From: Pseudomonas sp. stari2 | Lineage (GTDB): Bacteria; Pseudomonadota; Gammaproteobacteria; Pseudomonadales; Pseudomonadaceae | Assembly: GCF_040760005.1 (NCBI RefSeq) | Contig: NZ_CP099760.1 | Location: forward strand, 124,001 to 188,000 | DNA length: 64,000 nucleotides | Direction of reading: 5' to 3' | Shown here: piece by piece, positions 1-8,458 of the stretch | Numbering within the stretch: position 1 is the first letter of the stretch | Layout: each line of letters opens with the position of its first letter | Made by a program: the position numbers and the translations under genes | Notes under the pieces: generated by a model | Seen by the model: only the letters and a program-made list of their open reading frames with translations | What the model was told of the DNA's origin: nothing | The model's database searches: none

Positions 1-45
1 CGGGCACGGACCCGGGCGTGGACCAAGATCAAGTCCGGTACCTGA
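1..45 (+). CDS. Possible 3' end of an unidentified upstream gene
   Basis: Frame 1 is open from the window edge and ends with TGA at 43-45, giving the tail RARTRAWTKIKSGT. A hairpin with a short T-run follows at 64-86 on the same strand, which is what the end of a gene would look like. Fourteen residues are too few to name the protein, and the other frames are not excluded. Confidence 0.35.
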   Translation, partial: RARTRAWTKIKSGT

Positions 46-63
46 AGTATCCCCGTCCATCCC

Positions 64-86
64 AGACCCGCGTCGGCGGGTCTTTG
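64..86 (+). terminator. Rho-independent terminator-like hairpin
   Basis: AGACCCGC (64-71), a 4-nt loop and GCGGGTCT (76-83) form a perfect 8-bp stem followed by TT. It lies 3' of the partial reading frame ending at 45 and 3' of the convergent MocR gene, so it may serve both. Confidence 0.6.
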
Positions 87-103
87 GTACCATTTTTCCG
101 CGT

Positions 104-1657
104 TCACTCACCCCAGGCTTGCCGCAAACGGGCCAGAGCCGACTCGATCGCCGGCTCCGGAACCGCAGCAAAACCCAGCACCAGACCGGCGCGTTGATCG
201 ATCGGGGTCGTCGAATCCGGCAACCAATAGCGACTCAAGCCGTGGACTTCCACCTCGACACTGGCGGCCTGTTCTATCAATTGTTGTTCACGGGCGACGC
301 TGTCGACTGCCACCGTGAGATGCAGTCCGGCCGACACCGCCGGCAGCTCACCGACACCGGCCAGACCTTGAGGCCAGCCGTTAATCAGGGCGTTGCGCCG
401 GCTCAGGGCTGCCCGCCGCATCCGCCGGATATGTCGCTGGAAGTGTCCAGCTGCCATGAACTCGGCCATCACCGCCTGAGTGCTCACTTCGGAATGCCGC
501 ACATCCACCGCTCGCCGCTGAGCAAAAGCTTCAACCAGCCCCGGCGGCAAGACCAGATAGCCCAGACGCAGCGCCGGAAACGCGACTTTGCCGAAAGTGC
601 CGACGTAGAGCACACGGCCCTGCCGATCGAGTGCTGCCAACGGAGCCAGCGGCGCGCCGGTATAGCGATACTCGCCGTCGTAGTCGTCCTCGACGATCCA
701 GCCGCCGGTGCGCTCGGCCCAGGCCAGCAATTCCAGACGGCGCGCCAGGCTCATCACGACCCCGGTCGGGTACTGATGAGACGGCGTGACATACGCCACC
801 CGGCAATCTTCGGCGGCCGCCAGTGCCGCACAGTCGATGCCCTCTTCGTCCAGGGCAATGCCATGCAGCCGACCACCAGCCAGCGCGAACGCATGACCCG
901 CTGCGCGATAGCCGGGATTCTCGATGCCCACCCCGGCGCCAGGCTCCACCAGCAACTGTGCACAAAGGCTGATTCCCTGTTGCGCGCCACTGGTGATCAC
1001 AATTTGTTCAGCCGAGCACTGCATGCCGCGCGAACTGCGCAAATAAGCGGCGATCAGACCACGCAGGCGCGCATCGCCCGCCGGATCGCCGTAACACAGT
1101 TGCTGCAAGTCGGGTTTACGCCAGAACGCCGCGTTCAGCTTGGCCCAGACGTCGAACGGGAACAGGTCGAACGCCGGAACCCCCACCCTGAAAGCCCGTG
1201 GCGGACCACTCGGCGGCGTCGGCAAATGGTTCTGTTCAAGCCGCTGCATCGCACCGCTGTGGATAACTTTGCTGGATAAATCACCAGTGAAATCGACTGA
1301 TTTTGTGGATAAGGCTGTGGGTAAGCCTGTTGAAAAGCCTGTGGATACTTTTGTGGATAGTTTTTTCGCCGGTCTCGTCGATTGTGGCAACTGCGCCACA
1401 TAAGTGCCGTCCCCGACCCTACCCTCGATGAAGCCTTCGGCGTACAGCTGATCGTAGGCACGCACCACGCTGTTGCGGGAGATCGCCAGCGCTGCCGCCA
1501 GATCGCGACTGGCCGGCAGCCGCGTGCCGCCGGCCAGTCGCCCGTCGAGCACTCGCAGGCGCAAGGCTTGATAGAGCTGGCGGCTCAGGCCTTTGCGGCG
1601 GTCGAGTTCAATGCCGGCAGGATTGAACGGCAGCGACAGCGTGGTCGAATCGGGCAT
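104..1657 (-). CDS. MocR-family (GntR/aminotransferase-like) transcriptional regulator
   Basis: 517 residues, the usual length for MocR/PdxR proteins. A GntR winged helix (about 18-88) contains the pattern TRLPASRDLAAALAISRNSV. A linker follows at about 90-150, and then a fold-type I aminotransferase domain with ENPGYRAAG, EDDYDGEY and the PLP-lysine segment VGTFGKVAFPALRLGY. Members of this family use PLP or an amino-acid adduct as effector and often control a divergent neighbour, here the PaiB-like gene whose start is 92 bp away. The linker at about 100-130 is low complexity, with repeated LST/FST units, because its DNA holds five DnaA-box-like 9-mers. Start ATG at 1657. Confidence 0.9.
   Translation of the reverse strand: MPDSTTLSLPFNPAGIELDRRKGLSRQLYQALRLRVLDGRLAGGTRLPASRDLAAALAISRNSVVRAYDQLYAEGFIEGRVGDGTYVAQLPQSTRPAKKLSTKVSTGFSTGLPTALSTKSVDFTGDLSSKVIHSGAMQRLEQNHLPTPPSGPPRAFRVGVPAFDLFPFDVWAKLNAAFWRKPDLQQLCYGDPAGDARLRGLIAAYLRSSRGMQCSAEQIVITSGAQQGISLCAQLLVEPGAGVGIENPGYRAAGHAFALAGGRLHGIALDEEGIDCAALAAAEDCRVAYVTPSHQYPTGVVMSLARRLELLAWAERTGGWIVEDDYDGEYRYTGAPLAPLAALDRQGRVLYVGTFGKVAFPALRLGYLVLPPGLVEAFAQRRAVDVRHSEVSTQAVMAEFMAAGHFQRHIRRMRRAALSRRNALINGWPQGLAGVGELPAVSAGLHLTVAVDSVAREQQLIEQAASVEVEVHGLSRYWLPDSTTPIDQRAGLVLGFAAVPEPAIESALARLRQAWGE
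1258..1360. repeat. Cluster of five DnaA-box-like 9-mers inside the MocR linker
   Basis: TGTGGATAA occurs exactly at 1258-1266 and 1304-1312. One-mismatch versions are TGTGGGTAA (1316-1324), TGTGGATAC (1340-1348) and TGTGGATAG (1352-1360). All have the same orientation, and two of the spacings are 12 bp from start to start. The reverse complement TTATCCACA is the consensus DnaA box. The region is coding on the minus strand, where the units read as Leu-Ser-Thr. Function is inferred from sequence only. Confidence 0.6.
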
Positions 1658-1749
1658 GACAATGGACCTATGAAATTGGTCATCAATGGCTCTTACAACA
1701 GACCAATAGCCTGCCTACGATGCAGGCATTCGCCAAGGAAAATATCTCC

Positions 1750-2373
1750 ATGTACACGCCCCACGCCTTTGCCATCGACGACTTGTCCCAACTGCACGAA
1801 CTGATCCTTGCCACTCGCCTCGCCATCCTGGTGACCCACGGTGAGCAGGGCTTGCAGGCCAGTCATGTGCCGGTGCTGCTGCATCGAGAACAAGGTCCGA
1901 ACGGCACGCTTTACGGGCATCTGGCCAAGGCAAACTCGCAGTGGAAAGACCTGCGTGACGGCGCCGAGGCGATGCTGATTTTCCCCGGTGCCGACGCCTA
2001 CGTCAGCCCGGGCTTCTACCCGAGCAAGGCCGAGCACGGCAAAGTCGTGCCGACCTGGAACTACATCGCCGTACACGCCTATGGTCACGCCGAAACCTTC
2101 AGCGATGGCGGTCGCCTGCTGGACATCGTCAGCACCCTCACTGATCGCCATGAGGCCGGCCGCGCCCAGCCCTGGTCAGTCGACGATGCGCCGGCCGATT
2201 ACATCGACGGCATGCTCAAGGCCATCGTCGGGTTCGCCATTCCGATAGACCGGCTCGAAGGCAAGCGCAAGCTCAGTCAGAACCGCAGCGCCGAAGATAT
2301 CGCCGGCGTGCGCGAAGGGCTGGCCGCCAGCCCCGACATCAACGATCAAACCCTCGCTCACTTGATGCGTTAA
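1750..2373 (+). CDS. PaiB-type FMN-binding negative transcriptional regulator
   Basis: 207 residues with a split-barrel flavin-reductase-like fold. Family hallmarks are the N-terminal MYTPHAF, SHVPVLLHRE, and the central PGADAYVSPGFYPSK...VPTWNY block. PaiB proteins were named for repression of degradative enzymes and sporulation in Bacillus; in proteobacteria the role is unclear. ATG at 1750 is chosen because AAGGAA lies about 8 nt upstream; an in-frame ATG at 1720 lacks an SD. It is followed 11 nt downstream by an acetyltransferase, as Bacillus PaiB is paired with the acetyltransferase PaiA. Probably controlled by the divergent MocR regulator. Confidence 0.85.
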   Translation: MYTPHAFAIDDLSQLHELILATRLAILVTHGEQGLQASHVPVLLHREQGPNGTLYGHLAKANSQWKDLRDGAEAMLIFPGADAYVSPGFYPSKAEHGKVVPTWNYIAVHAYGHAETFSDGGRLLDIVSTLTDRHEAGRAQPWSVDDAPADYIDGMLKAIVGFAIPIDRLEGKRKLSQNRSAEDIAGVREGLAASPDINDQTLAHLMR

Positions 2374-2383
2374 GGAAATCACC

Positions 2384-2830
2384 ATGAATCAGATCGACAT
2401 CCGTCCGGTCAGCGCCGCCGATCACGCGGCCTGGCGGCCGCTGTGGCAGGCCTACCTGCGCTTCTACAACACCGAGCTCCCGGAGGCCGTCAGCCAAAGC
2501 ACCTGGCAGCGTTTTCTCGACCCGAACGAACCGACCCACGCCGCCCTCGCCTGGGCTGACGGCAAAGCGGTGGGCATGGTGCACTTCATCTACCATCGTT
2601 CGAACTGGAGCATCGAAAACTCCTGCTACCTGCAAGACCTGCTGGTGGAGCCGCAAACCCGTGGCACCGGCGTCGGTCGCCTGCTGATCGAACACGTGTA
2701 CGCCACGGCCAAGGCCGACGGTTGCTGCAAGGTGCACTGGCTGACCCACGAAACCAATGCCACGGCGATCCAGCTCTACGAGCGCATCGCCGAACGCCCG
2801 GGTTTCATCCAGTTTCGCAAAGCCATTTAA
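2384..2830 (+). CDS. GNAT family N-acetyltransferase
   Basis: 148 residues forming one GNAT domain: an acidic N-terminal strand, then the acetyl-CoA-binding segment LQDLLVEPQTRGTGVGRLLI (Q/RxxGxG/A loop) and a C-terminal NATAIQLYERIAER helix. The substrate cannot be read from sequence. AAGGAAATCACC precedes the ATG. It lies between the PaiB-like gene and a second GNAT gene with gaps of 10-12 nt, so the three are probably one operon. Because paiA/paiB pairs act on polyamines, a polyamine or amine substrate is a reasonable guess but not shown. Confidence 0.88.
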   Translation: MNQIDIRPVSAADHAAWRPLWQAYLRFYNTELPEAVSQSTWQRFLDPNEPTHAALAWADGKAVGMVHFIYHRSNWSIENSCYLQDLLVEPQTRGTGVGRLLIEHVYATAKADGCCKVHWLTHETNATAIQLYERIAERPGFIQFRKAI

Positions 2831-2842
2831 GGAGCCACGTGC

Positions 2843-3514
2843 ATGACGATTTCTCTCGCTGACTGGAAAGGTGTGCCGCCGCCCTCGACCACCCTGATCG
2901 AAGGCCGCTTCATCCGCCTGGAAAAGCTCGACCCGGCCCGTCACGGCGACGACCTGTTCAATGCTCTACAAGGCCCCGGCGCCGACCCGAAGCTCTGGGA
3001 CTATTTGCCCTACGGCCCGTTCCCGGAGCGCAGCGCCTTCAATGACTGGCTGAACAATCACGCCGCCCACAGCGACCCGTATTTCTTCTGTGTCATCGAC
3101 CGCGCCAGCGGCCAGGTGCAAGGCATCCTCAGCCTGATGTCGATCGTCCCGGCCCAGGGCCGCATCGAAATCGGCCACGTCACCTTCGGCGCGCCGATGC
3201 AACGCTCGCCGAAAAGCACCGAAGCGGTCTACCTGCTGGCGAAGGAATCCTTCGCCCTCGGCTACCGTCGTCTGGAATGGAAATGCAACAACGGCAACGC
3301 CCGCTCCAAATACGCGGCCGAGCGGTTGGGTTTCAGCTTCGAAGGCGTGTTCCGCCAGCACATGGTGGTCAAGGGCCAGAATCGCGACACCGCGTGGTAC
3401 TCGATTCTGGATTCGGAATGGCCGGCGATTGCGGCCGGGTTCGAGCGCTGGTTGAGCGACGAGAATCAGACGGCCGAGGGGCAGGTGAAAGGGTTGGTCG
3501 AGTGCCGCGGCTGA
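2843..3514 (+). CDS. RimJ/RimL-like GNAT acetyltransferase
   Basis: 223 residues. The RimJ/RimL type is indicated by the N-terminal GRFIRLEKLDP, the central IEIGHVTFGAPMQRSPKSTEA strand-loop and the C-terminal CNNGNARSKYAAERLGFSFEGVFRQHMV motif, all typical of this subgroup that acetylates N-termini of proteins or small amines. AAGGAGC precedes the ATG, which is 12 nt after the preceding stop. Last gene of the putative paiB-GNAT-GNAT operon; a terminator-like hairpin follows. Confidence 0.88.
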   Translation: MTISLADWKGVPPPSTTLIEGRFIRLEKLDPARHGDDLFNALQGPGADPKLWDYLPYGPFPERSAFNDWLNNHAAHSDPYFFCVIDRASGQVQGILSLMSIVPAQGRIEIGHVTFGAPMQRSPKSTEAVYLLAKESFALGYRRLEWKCNNGNARSKYAAERLGFSFEGVFRQHMVVKGQNRDTAWYSILDSEWPAIAAGFERWLSDENQTAEGQVKGLVECRG

Positions 3515-3531
3515 GTATGTAAACGCAAAGA

Positions 3532-3583
3532 AGGAAGCCCCCGACGGCGACTGCGGAAGTTGGAGGGCGCTTCCTGTCTGTTA
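3532..3583 (+). terminator. Terminator-like hairpin after the GNAT genes
   Basis: AGGAAGC (3532-3538) pairs with GCTTCCT (3569-3575), with an additional C-run/G-run pairing inside, followed by GTCTGTTATT. Imperfect but correctly placed 18 nt after the stop codon. Confidence 0.45.
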
Positions 3584-3584
3584 T

Positions 3585-3616
3585 TGCTTCATCTGCAACC
3601 AATTGCAGATGAAGCA
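3585..3616. repeat. Perfect 14-bp inverted repeat upstream of the autotransporter
   Basis: TGCTTCATCTGCAA (3585-3598) and TTGCAGATGAAGCA (3603-3616) are exact reverse complements separated by CCAA. The block ends 111 bp before the autotransporter start. It could be an RNA hairpin in a leader or an operator; the subword ATCTGCAA recurs near 3635. Confidence 0.7.
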
Positions 3617-3727
3617 CTCAACTCGCAGACATATCTGCAAAAGAATGCACATAGCCCAGACATCATTCTGTAAACCCGCTCCGCTATACAGAACGCCCTC
3701 ACTTATAACTAAAAGGACGTTCTCCCC

Positions 3728-6685
3728 ATGCCGCTCCCGCCTCAGCGCCTGTCGCTCGCCACCGCCCTGTTGATCGCCACCAGTGCCGCCCATGGCAAGA
3801 ATGTCGTGATCGACACCGCCACCACCGCGTCACAGACATTGGGCGGCAGTGACACCCTGACGATTTCGGTGCCGGGCAGCATCACCAACAGCGGCAAGGC
3901 CGTGAGCCTCAAGGACAGCACCAGCGCTGCCGGCGTGATCATCGATAACGCGGGCAAGATCATCTCCACCGGCGGCCGGGCCATCGATAGCAGCGGCGAT
4001 CTGACCCAGGCACGCAATTACGCGATCTACAACCGCAGTAGCGGGCAAATTCTCGGTTCCAACGATGCGATCCGCATCGACAGCAACTTCGTCAACGGCA
4101 GCCTGTTGATCGACAACAGCGGCACCATTCGCTCGACCACAGGCCAAGGCCTGGATCTGGATGCGTTGCGCAGCGACGGGGTCAAAACCACCATCATCAA
4201 CCGCGCGGGCGGGCTGATTCGTGGCGACGCCAGCGACGGCATGAAGACCGGCGCCAACGCGACCATCAGCAACTACGGCGAGATCTCCACCGGTGACTCG
4301 CACAACGCCGACGAGAAGTTCGACGGCATCGATATCGACACCGCGACCGGCGTCAGCGTGACCAACTACGGCGTGATTTCCGGTGGCCGACATGGCATCA
4401 CCACCGACCTCGGCGCGACGCTGGTCAACTACGGGCAGATCACCGGGCGCAACGGTTCCGGTTTCGGTTCCGATGGCGACGGCACGGTGATCAACCACGG
4501 CACCATCACCGGCGCGTATTCCGGGTTGCAACCCAATGGCGACGGCGACGGCGTGGACATCGACAAGATCGCCCACATCGAAAACTACGGCACCATTCAA
4601 GGCGTCGGCGCCGGCGGCGTGGACAAGGGTGGTTTCGCCAACGGCAGTGAAGGCATCGCTCTGGGCGGCGGTTACATCCTCAACGCCAAAGGCGCACTGA
4701 TCAGCGGCGCCAACAGCGCCATTCTGGTGGATGACGGCAGCGGTGGTTCGGGGCTGGCGGCCACCATGCTGGAAAACTACGGCACCATTCAAGGGCTCGA
4801 CGGTTTCGGCGTGAAGTTCGTCGGTGAGTTCGCCGACAACGTAATCAACGGTGGCACGATCAGCGGCAGCAACGGCCTGGCGCTGGATCTGGGCGGTGGC
4901 AACGACAGCCTGACACTGCGTAACAGCAGCCGGTTTATCGGCGTGGTCGATGGCGGCACCGGTTACGACCGGGTAGTGATGGACGACGCGGCGGGCGGCA
5001 GCTTCGGGGCGAGCCGCAACTTTGAATGGCTGGAGGTCAAGCAAGGCGCCTGGACCCTCACCGGCAGCGGCGATTTCAGTGACGGCGGTGCCGTGCGCAA
5101 CGGCTCGACCCTGATCAACCAGGGCGGCATCGCCGGCAACCTGACCGTAGACCCCGGCGGCGTGTATGCCGGCGGTGGTTCAGTGGGCAACCTCAACGTG
5201 AATGGCAAGCTGCGCACTGACACCCGCCTCGGCACCGCGACCGTCGTGCACGACTTGAACATGGGCAGCGCATCCACTCTCGCCTACGGCGTCAATGCCG
5301 ATGGCAGCAGCGCGCCGGTTCAGATCGGCGGCACCGCCAACCTCAACGGCGCGACGCTGGCGGTCAATCCCGGCAGCGGCACGTATCCGTGGCAGAGCCA
5401 TTACACGGTGCTGCAGGCTGCGCGGGTCAACGGCACGTTTGGCGCGGTCACCAGCGACTACGCGTTCCTCACGCCAACCCTCGCTTACACGTCGACTCAG
5501 GTCGATCTGACCTACACCCGCAATGACGTGGCGTTCAATGAATTCGCCGTCACCGGCAACGGCAGCAACGCCGCCAACAGCCTGGCTTCGATGGGCAAGA
5601 ACAACGTGCTGTACAACGCCTTGCTCAACACCACTCAAAGCAGCGCAGGCGCGGCCATCGAGCAACTGGCCGGCACCAGCAACGCCAACCTGACCAGCGC
5701 CACTCTCGGTGCCAGCAGCCAGGTCGGCAGCAGCATGCTCTCGGCGATGCAGCAAATGGGCGGCAGTCCCGGCTTGATGGTCGGCCTCGATCAACGCGAC
5801 ACACCGATTCTCGCCGCCAACGGCGTACCGTCCGAAGCGCAAAACCTGAATGACCCGAACGCCCGGGGCCGGCTCTGGCTGCAGGCCATCGGCGGCTACG
5901 GCAAGCTGGATGGCGAACACGGCAGAAGCGGTCTGGAACAGCGCACCAAAGGCAGCGTGCTCGGTGCCGATTGGGCACTCAATCCGCAGTGGCGTCTGGG
6001 CGTGCTCGGCGGCTATTCGAAGACCGACCTGGACGCCACCGGCGTCGACGGCAATGTCGAGAGCTGGCACGCCGGTGTTTATGCGCTGCATCAAAACGGC
6101 CCGCTGGCTCTGCGCTTGGGCGCGGCGTACAGCGGCCATCAGGGCGAAAGCAAGCGCACCATCGCATTCAATGGTTTCAGCGATCGTCCCAAGGGGGATT
6201 ACGACGCCGACAGCCAGCAAGCGTTCGCCGAACTCGGCTACGCCATGGGCACTGGCCGACTCAGCGCCGAACCATTCGCCAGCCTCGGTTACCAGCGCTA
6301 TCACCGCGACCGTTATCAGGAAAAGGGTGGCGCGGCGGCCTTGCAGGTCGACAGCCAGACCCAGGACAACTTCAGCAGTACCTTCGGCGTACGCCTTGCG
6401 CACCTCAGCTCGCTGGACAATGGCATGAGCCTGACTCCGCGGATGGCCGCCGGCTGGAAGCACACCTACGGCGATGTCAGCAGCTCGACCCGTCAGGCAT
6501 TTGTCGTTGGCGGCACCGCATTCAGCGTCGATGGCAGCTCGCTGGATCGTGACAGCCTGGTGCTGGAAGCAGGGCTGGATCTGGGCGTTTCGGCGCGACA
6601 TACGCTGGGGCTCGGATACACCGGCGAGATTGGCAGCAACAGCCGAAATCACGGGTTGATCGGGCAGTGGCAGATGAGTTTTTGA
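3728..6685 (+). CDS. Autotransporter (type Va) with beta-helix passenger
   Basis: 985 residues. A signal peptide (about 1-23, ending SAAHG) precedes a passenger (about 25-570) made of degenerate repeats of the type NYGTIxG / NxGxIxG, typical of parallel beta-helix adhesins, with Asp/Gly-rich turns (GDGDGVDID). A linker-helix segment at about 610-700 contains LAGTSNANL. The barrel (about 710-985) ends in the outer-membrane signature GQWQMSF with terminal Phe. The passenger would be displayed or released at the cell surface; no catalytic motif of a serine protease or lipase autotransporter is seen, so adhesion is the likelier role. AAAGGA lies about 10 nt before the ATG. The next gene has a closely related barrel. 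Confidence 0.88.
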   Translation: MPLPPQRLSLATALLIATSAAHGKNVVIDTATTASQTLGGSDTLTISVPGSITNSGKAVSLKDSTSAAGVIIDNAGKIISTGGRAIDSSGDLTQARNYAIYNRSSGQILGSNDAIRIDSNFVNGSLLIDNSGTIRSTTGQGLDLDALRSDGVKTTIINRAGGLIRGDASDGMKTGANATISNYGEISTGDSHNADEKFDGIDIDTATGVSVTNYGVISGGRHGITTDLGATLVNYGQITGRNGSGFGSDGDGTVINHGTITGAYSGLQPNGDGDGVDIDKIAHIENYGTIQGVGAGGVDKGGFANGSEGIALGGGYILNAKGALISGANSAILVDDGSGGSGLAATMLENYGTIQGLDGFGVKFVGEFADNVINGGTISGSNGLALDLGGGNDSLTLRNSSRFIGVVDGGTGYDRVVMDDAAGGSFGASRNFEWLEVKQGAWTLTGSGDFSDGGAVRNGSTLINQGGIAGNLTVDPGGVYAGGGSVGNLNVNGKLRTDTRLGTATVVHDLNMGSASTLAYGVNADGSSAPVQIGGTANLNGATLAVNPGSGTYPWQSHYTVLQAARVNGTFGAVTSDYAFLTPTLAYTSTQVDLTYTRNDVAFNEFAVTGNGSNAANSLASMGKNNVLYNALLNTTQSSAGAAIEQLAGTSNANLTSATLGASSQVGSSMLSAMQQMGGSPGLMVGLDQRDTPILAANGVPSEAQNLNDPNARGRLWLQAIGGYGKLDGEHGRSGLEQRTKGSVLGADWALNPQWRLGVLGGYSKTDLDATGVDGNVESWHAGVYALHQNGPLALRLGAAYSGHQGESKRTIAFNGFSDRPKGDYDADSQQAFAELGYAMGTGRLSAEPFASLGYQRYHRDRYQEKGGAAALQVDSQTQDNFSSTFGVRLAHLSSLDNGMSLTPRMAAGWKHTYGDVSSSTRQAFVVGGTAFSVDGSSLDRDSLVLEAGLDLGVSARHTLGLGYTGEIGSNSRNHGLIGQWQMSF

Positions 6686-6887
6686 GATTTCGCCAATCGA
6701 TACTTCAGCGAGTGTTGTAGGCAAAGGCGTCTGGTGGATCGGGTAAACAGGGGCGGGCTCATCACTCGTCACTGACCGGGCTACAAAAGCAGACGTCATC
6801 GCCTGCACACGGTTCGGAATCGCCCGGCATCGGCGCACCGGCATCGACTTTTACAGTTTGGCCTCATCTTTCGATAGGTCGAACTGA

Positions 6888-8354
6888 ATGCCCATTCAAT
6901 GCAAATACAAGTTCCAACATCTTGTCCTGGCGGTTGCGCTGGCAGTCGGTTGCGTAGAATTTTCGCTGGCGGAACAGTCGGAGCCCGACGCGCCCGTCAT
7001 GGACGAGGTGAAATCCAAGCCTGCGCGCAAGAAGAAAGAAAAAACTGCTCCGCTTAATCTCGCTGAAGAAACAGTGCGTGAGGAAAGGATCGCTCCGCCA
7101 CTGGAAGCAATCCCCGCCAGCACTGAGATTCCGGCGCTACCCGCTCACACATCCGACGATATTCCATCCAGGAAAGTCGCCACGACAGAGAGCGGCAGCG
7201 CGCTCGAAGAAAGCCTGGAAAAACCAGCGCCCTTACCGGAACCGGTTCTGGCGGAAACGCCCGCAGCTCAACAAACCCAAGTGGTGGACCAGCCGCCGTC
7301 AACGGATTCCCCTCCACCTCCAGGCAACCCAGCCGTTGCAGCCCTGCTCGCTGCCGACGAAACCACGGCCGCCCTTGCCCTCGATCAACTGGCCGGTGGC
7401 AGCAACGCCAACCTCGCCAAGGCAACCTTGAGCAGCGTCACACCGGTCAGCGCCAGCTTGCTGTCGGCCATGCACCAACTCGATAACCTGCATGACAATC
7501 AACCAAACGCACCTCGCCACGCGGCCGGAAACGCCGAGAACGGCAGGGTCTGGCTGAAGGCCCTCGGCCACAGCGGGAAACTGGATCGCGATGTGGAGCC
7601 CATGCAGCATTCCACCAAAGGACTGCTGCTAGGCGCGGACTGGCGCCTGGACGAAGAATGGCGACTGGGCTTGATGGGCGGCACCTCCGACACGCGCATC
7701 GACAGCAAGGAGCTGGACGGCGACCTCGACAGTTGGCACCTCGGCGCTTACGCCTTGCGCCAGACCGGTCCGTTGTCACTTCGGCTCGGCGCGACCTGGA
7801 GCAACCATGAAGGCAGTACCCGCCGCGAAGTCGCGTTCGGCCGCTTCCATGACCGACTGAAAGGCAACTACCAGGCCACTACCCAGCAAGCGTTCATCGA
7901 GTCGGGATACAACCTGGGGCAGGCCAACATCAGCATCGAACCCTTTGCCAGCTTCGGCTATCAACGCTACCAGCGCGACGGCTACACCGAAAAAGGCGGG
8001 GCGGCGGCGCTCAGGGTGGATGATCAATCCCAGGGCAACTTCAACACCACCGTCGGCCTGCGCATGGCGAAAGTCAGCACGCTGGATAACGGCATGCGCC
8101 TCACACCACGATTCAGCGCGGGGTGGAAACACGTTTATGGCGAGACCTACACCAGCACCCGGCAACGTCTGGTCACCGGCGGCCATGACTACACCGTTTA
8201 CGGCGCAGAGCTGGATCGCAACAGCCTGACGCTCGACACCGGGCTGGATCTGGCCGTCTCGTCCAGCCACACACTCGGTGTTGGTTTGTCGGGTGAGATC
8301 GGTACCGACAGCCGAAACCACGGCGTATCAGGCCAGTGGCGAATGGCGTTCTAA
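6888..8354 (+). CDS. Autotransporter barrel protein lacking a passenger domain
   Basis: 488 residues. An N-terminal signal peptide (about 1-28, ending SLA) is followed by about 120 residues rich in Pro, Glu, Lys and Ala, with a KPARKKKEK patch, reminiscent of periplasm-spanning linkers. An LDQLAGGSNANLAKATL segment leads to a beta-barrel ending GQWRMAF. Barrel and pre-barrel helix closely resemble the preceding gene (for example RYxRDxYxEKGGAAAL in both), so this is probably a tandem duplicate in which the beta-helix passenger was lost or replaced by the charged linker. The 202-bp gap to the upstream gene shows no clear terminator. Whether it exports anything is unknown. Confidence 0.8.
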   Translation: MPIQCKYKFQHLVLAVALAVGCVEFSLAEQSEPDAPVMDEVKSKPARKKKEKTAPLNLAEETVREERIAPPLEAIPASTEIPALPAHTSDDIPSRKVATTESGSALEESLEKPAPLPEPVLAETPAAQQTQVVDQPPSTDSPPPPGNPAVAALLAADETTAALALDQLAGGSNANLAKATLSSVTPVSASLLSAMHQLDNLHDNQPNAPRHAAGNAENGRVWLKALGHSGKLDRDVEPMQHSTKGLLLGADWRLDEEWRLGLMGGTSDTRIDSKELDGDLDSWHLGAYALRQTGPLSLRLGATWSNHEGSTRREVAFGRFHDRLKGNYQATTQQAFIESGYNLGQANISIEPFASFGYQRYQRDGYTEKGGAAALRVDDQSQGNFNTTVGLRMAKVSTLDNGMRLTPRFSAGWKHVYGETYTSTRQRLVTGGHDYTVYGAELDRNSLTLDTGLDLAVSSSHTLGVGLSGEIGTDSRNHGVSGQWRMAF

Positions 8355-8365
8355 GTCCAGACGGT

Positions 8366-8388
8366 TGCTGCCGCACGGTGCGGCAGCA
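8366..8388 (+). terminator. Hairpin at the 3' end of the second autotransporter gene
   Basis: TGCTGCCGCA (8366-8375), loop CGG, TGCGGCAGCA (8379-8388): a perfect 10-bp stem 12 nt after the stop, followed by CTTT. The T-run is short. Confidence 0.6.
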
Positions 8389-8398
8389 CTTTGAAAGC

Positions 8399-8425
8399 AA
8401 AAAAAAAGGGGAGCACATGCCCCCC
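8399..8425 (-). terminator. Rho-independent terminator of the pycAB operon
   Basis: Read on the minus strand, a GGGG...CCCC hairpin is followed by a run of eight or more T (A-run at 8399-8407 on the plus strand), about 30 nt after the pycB stop. Confidence 0.65.
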
Positions 8426-8458
8426 CGAGGTTTAAAGCGTTGTATCGAGGCCGTTATC

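Noticed and set aside
119..1279. 386-residue plus-strand ORF antisense to the MocR gene
   Set aside because: Arg/His/Gln-rich composition typical of the antisense of a GC-rich gene, no domain, and the minus-strand gene has clear family motifs.
1258..1360. Interpretation of the DnaA-box cluster as oriC itself
   Set aside because: No dnaA, rpmH, gidA or AT-rich unwinding region lies near; the sequence is coding.
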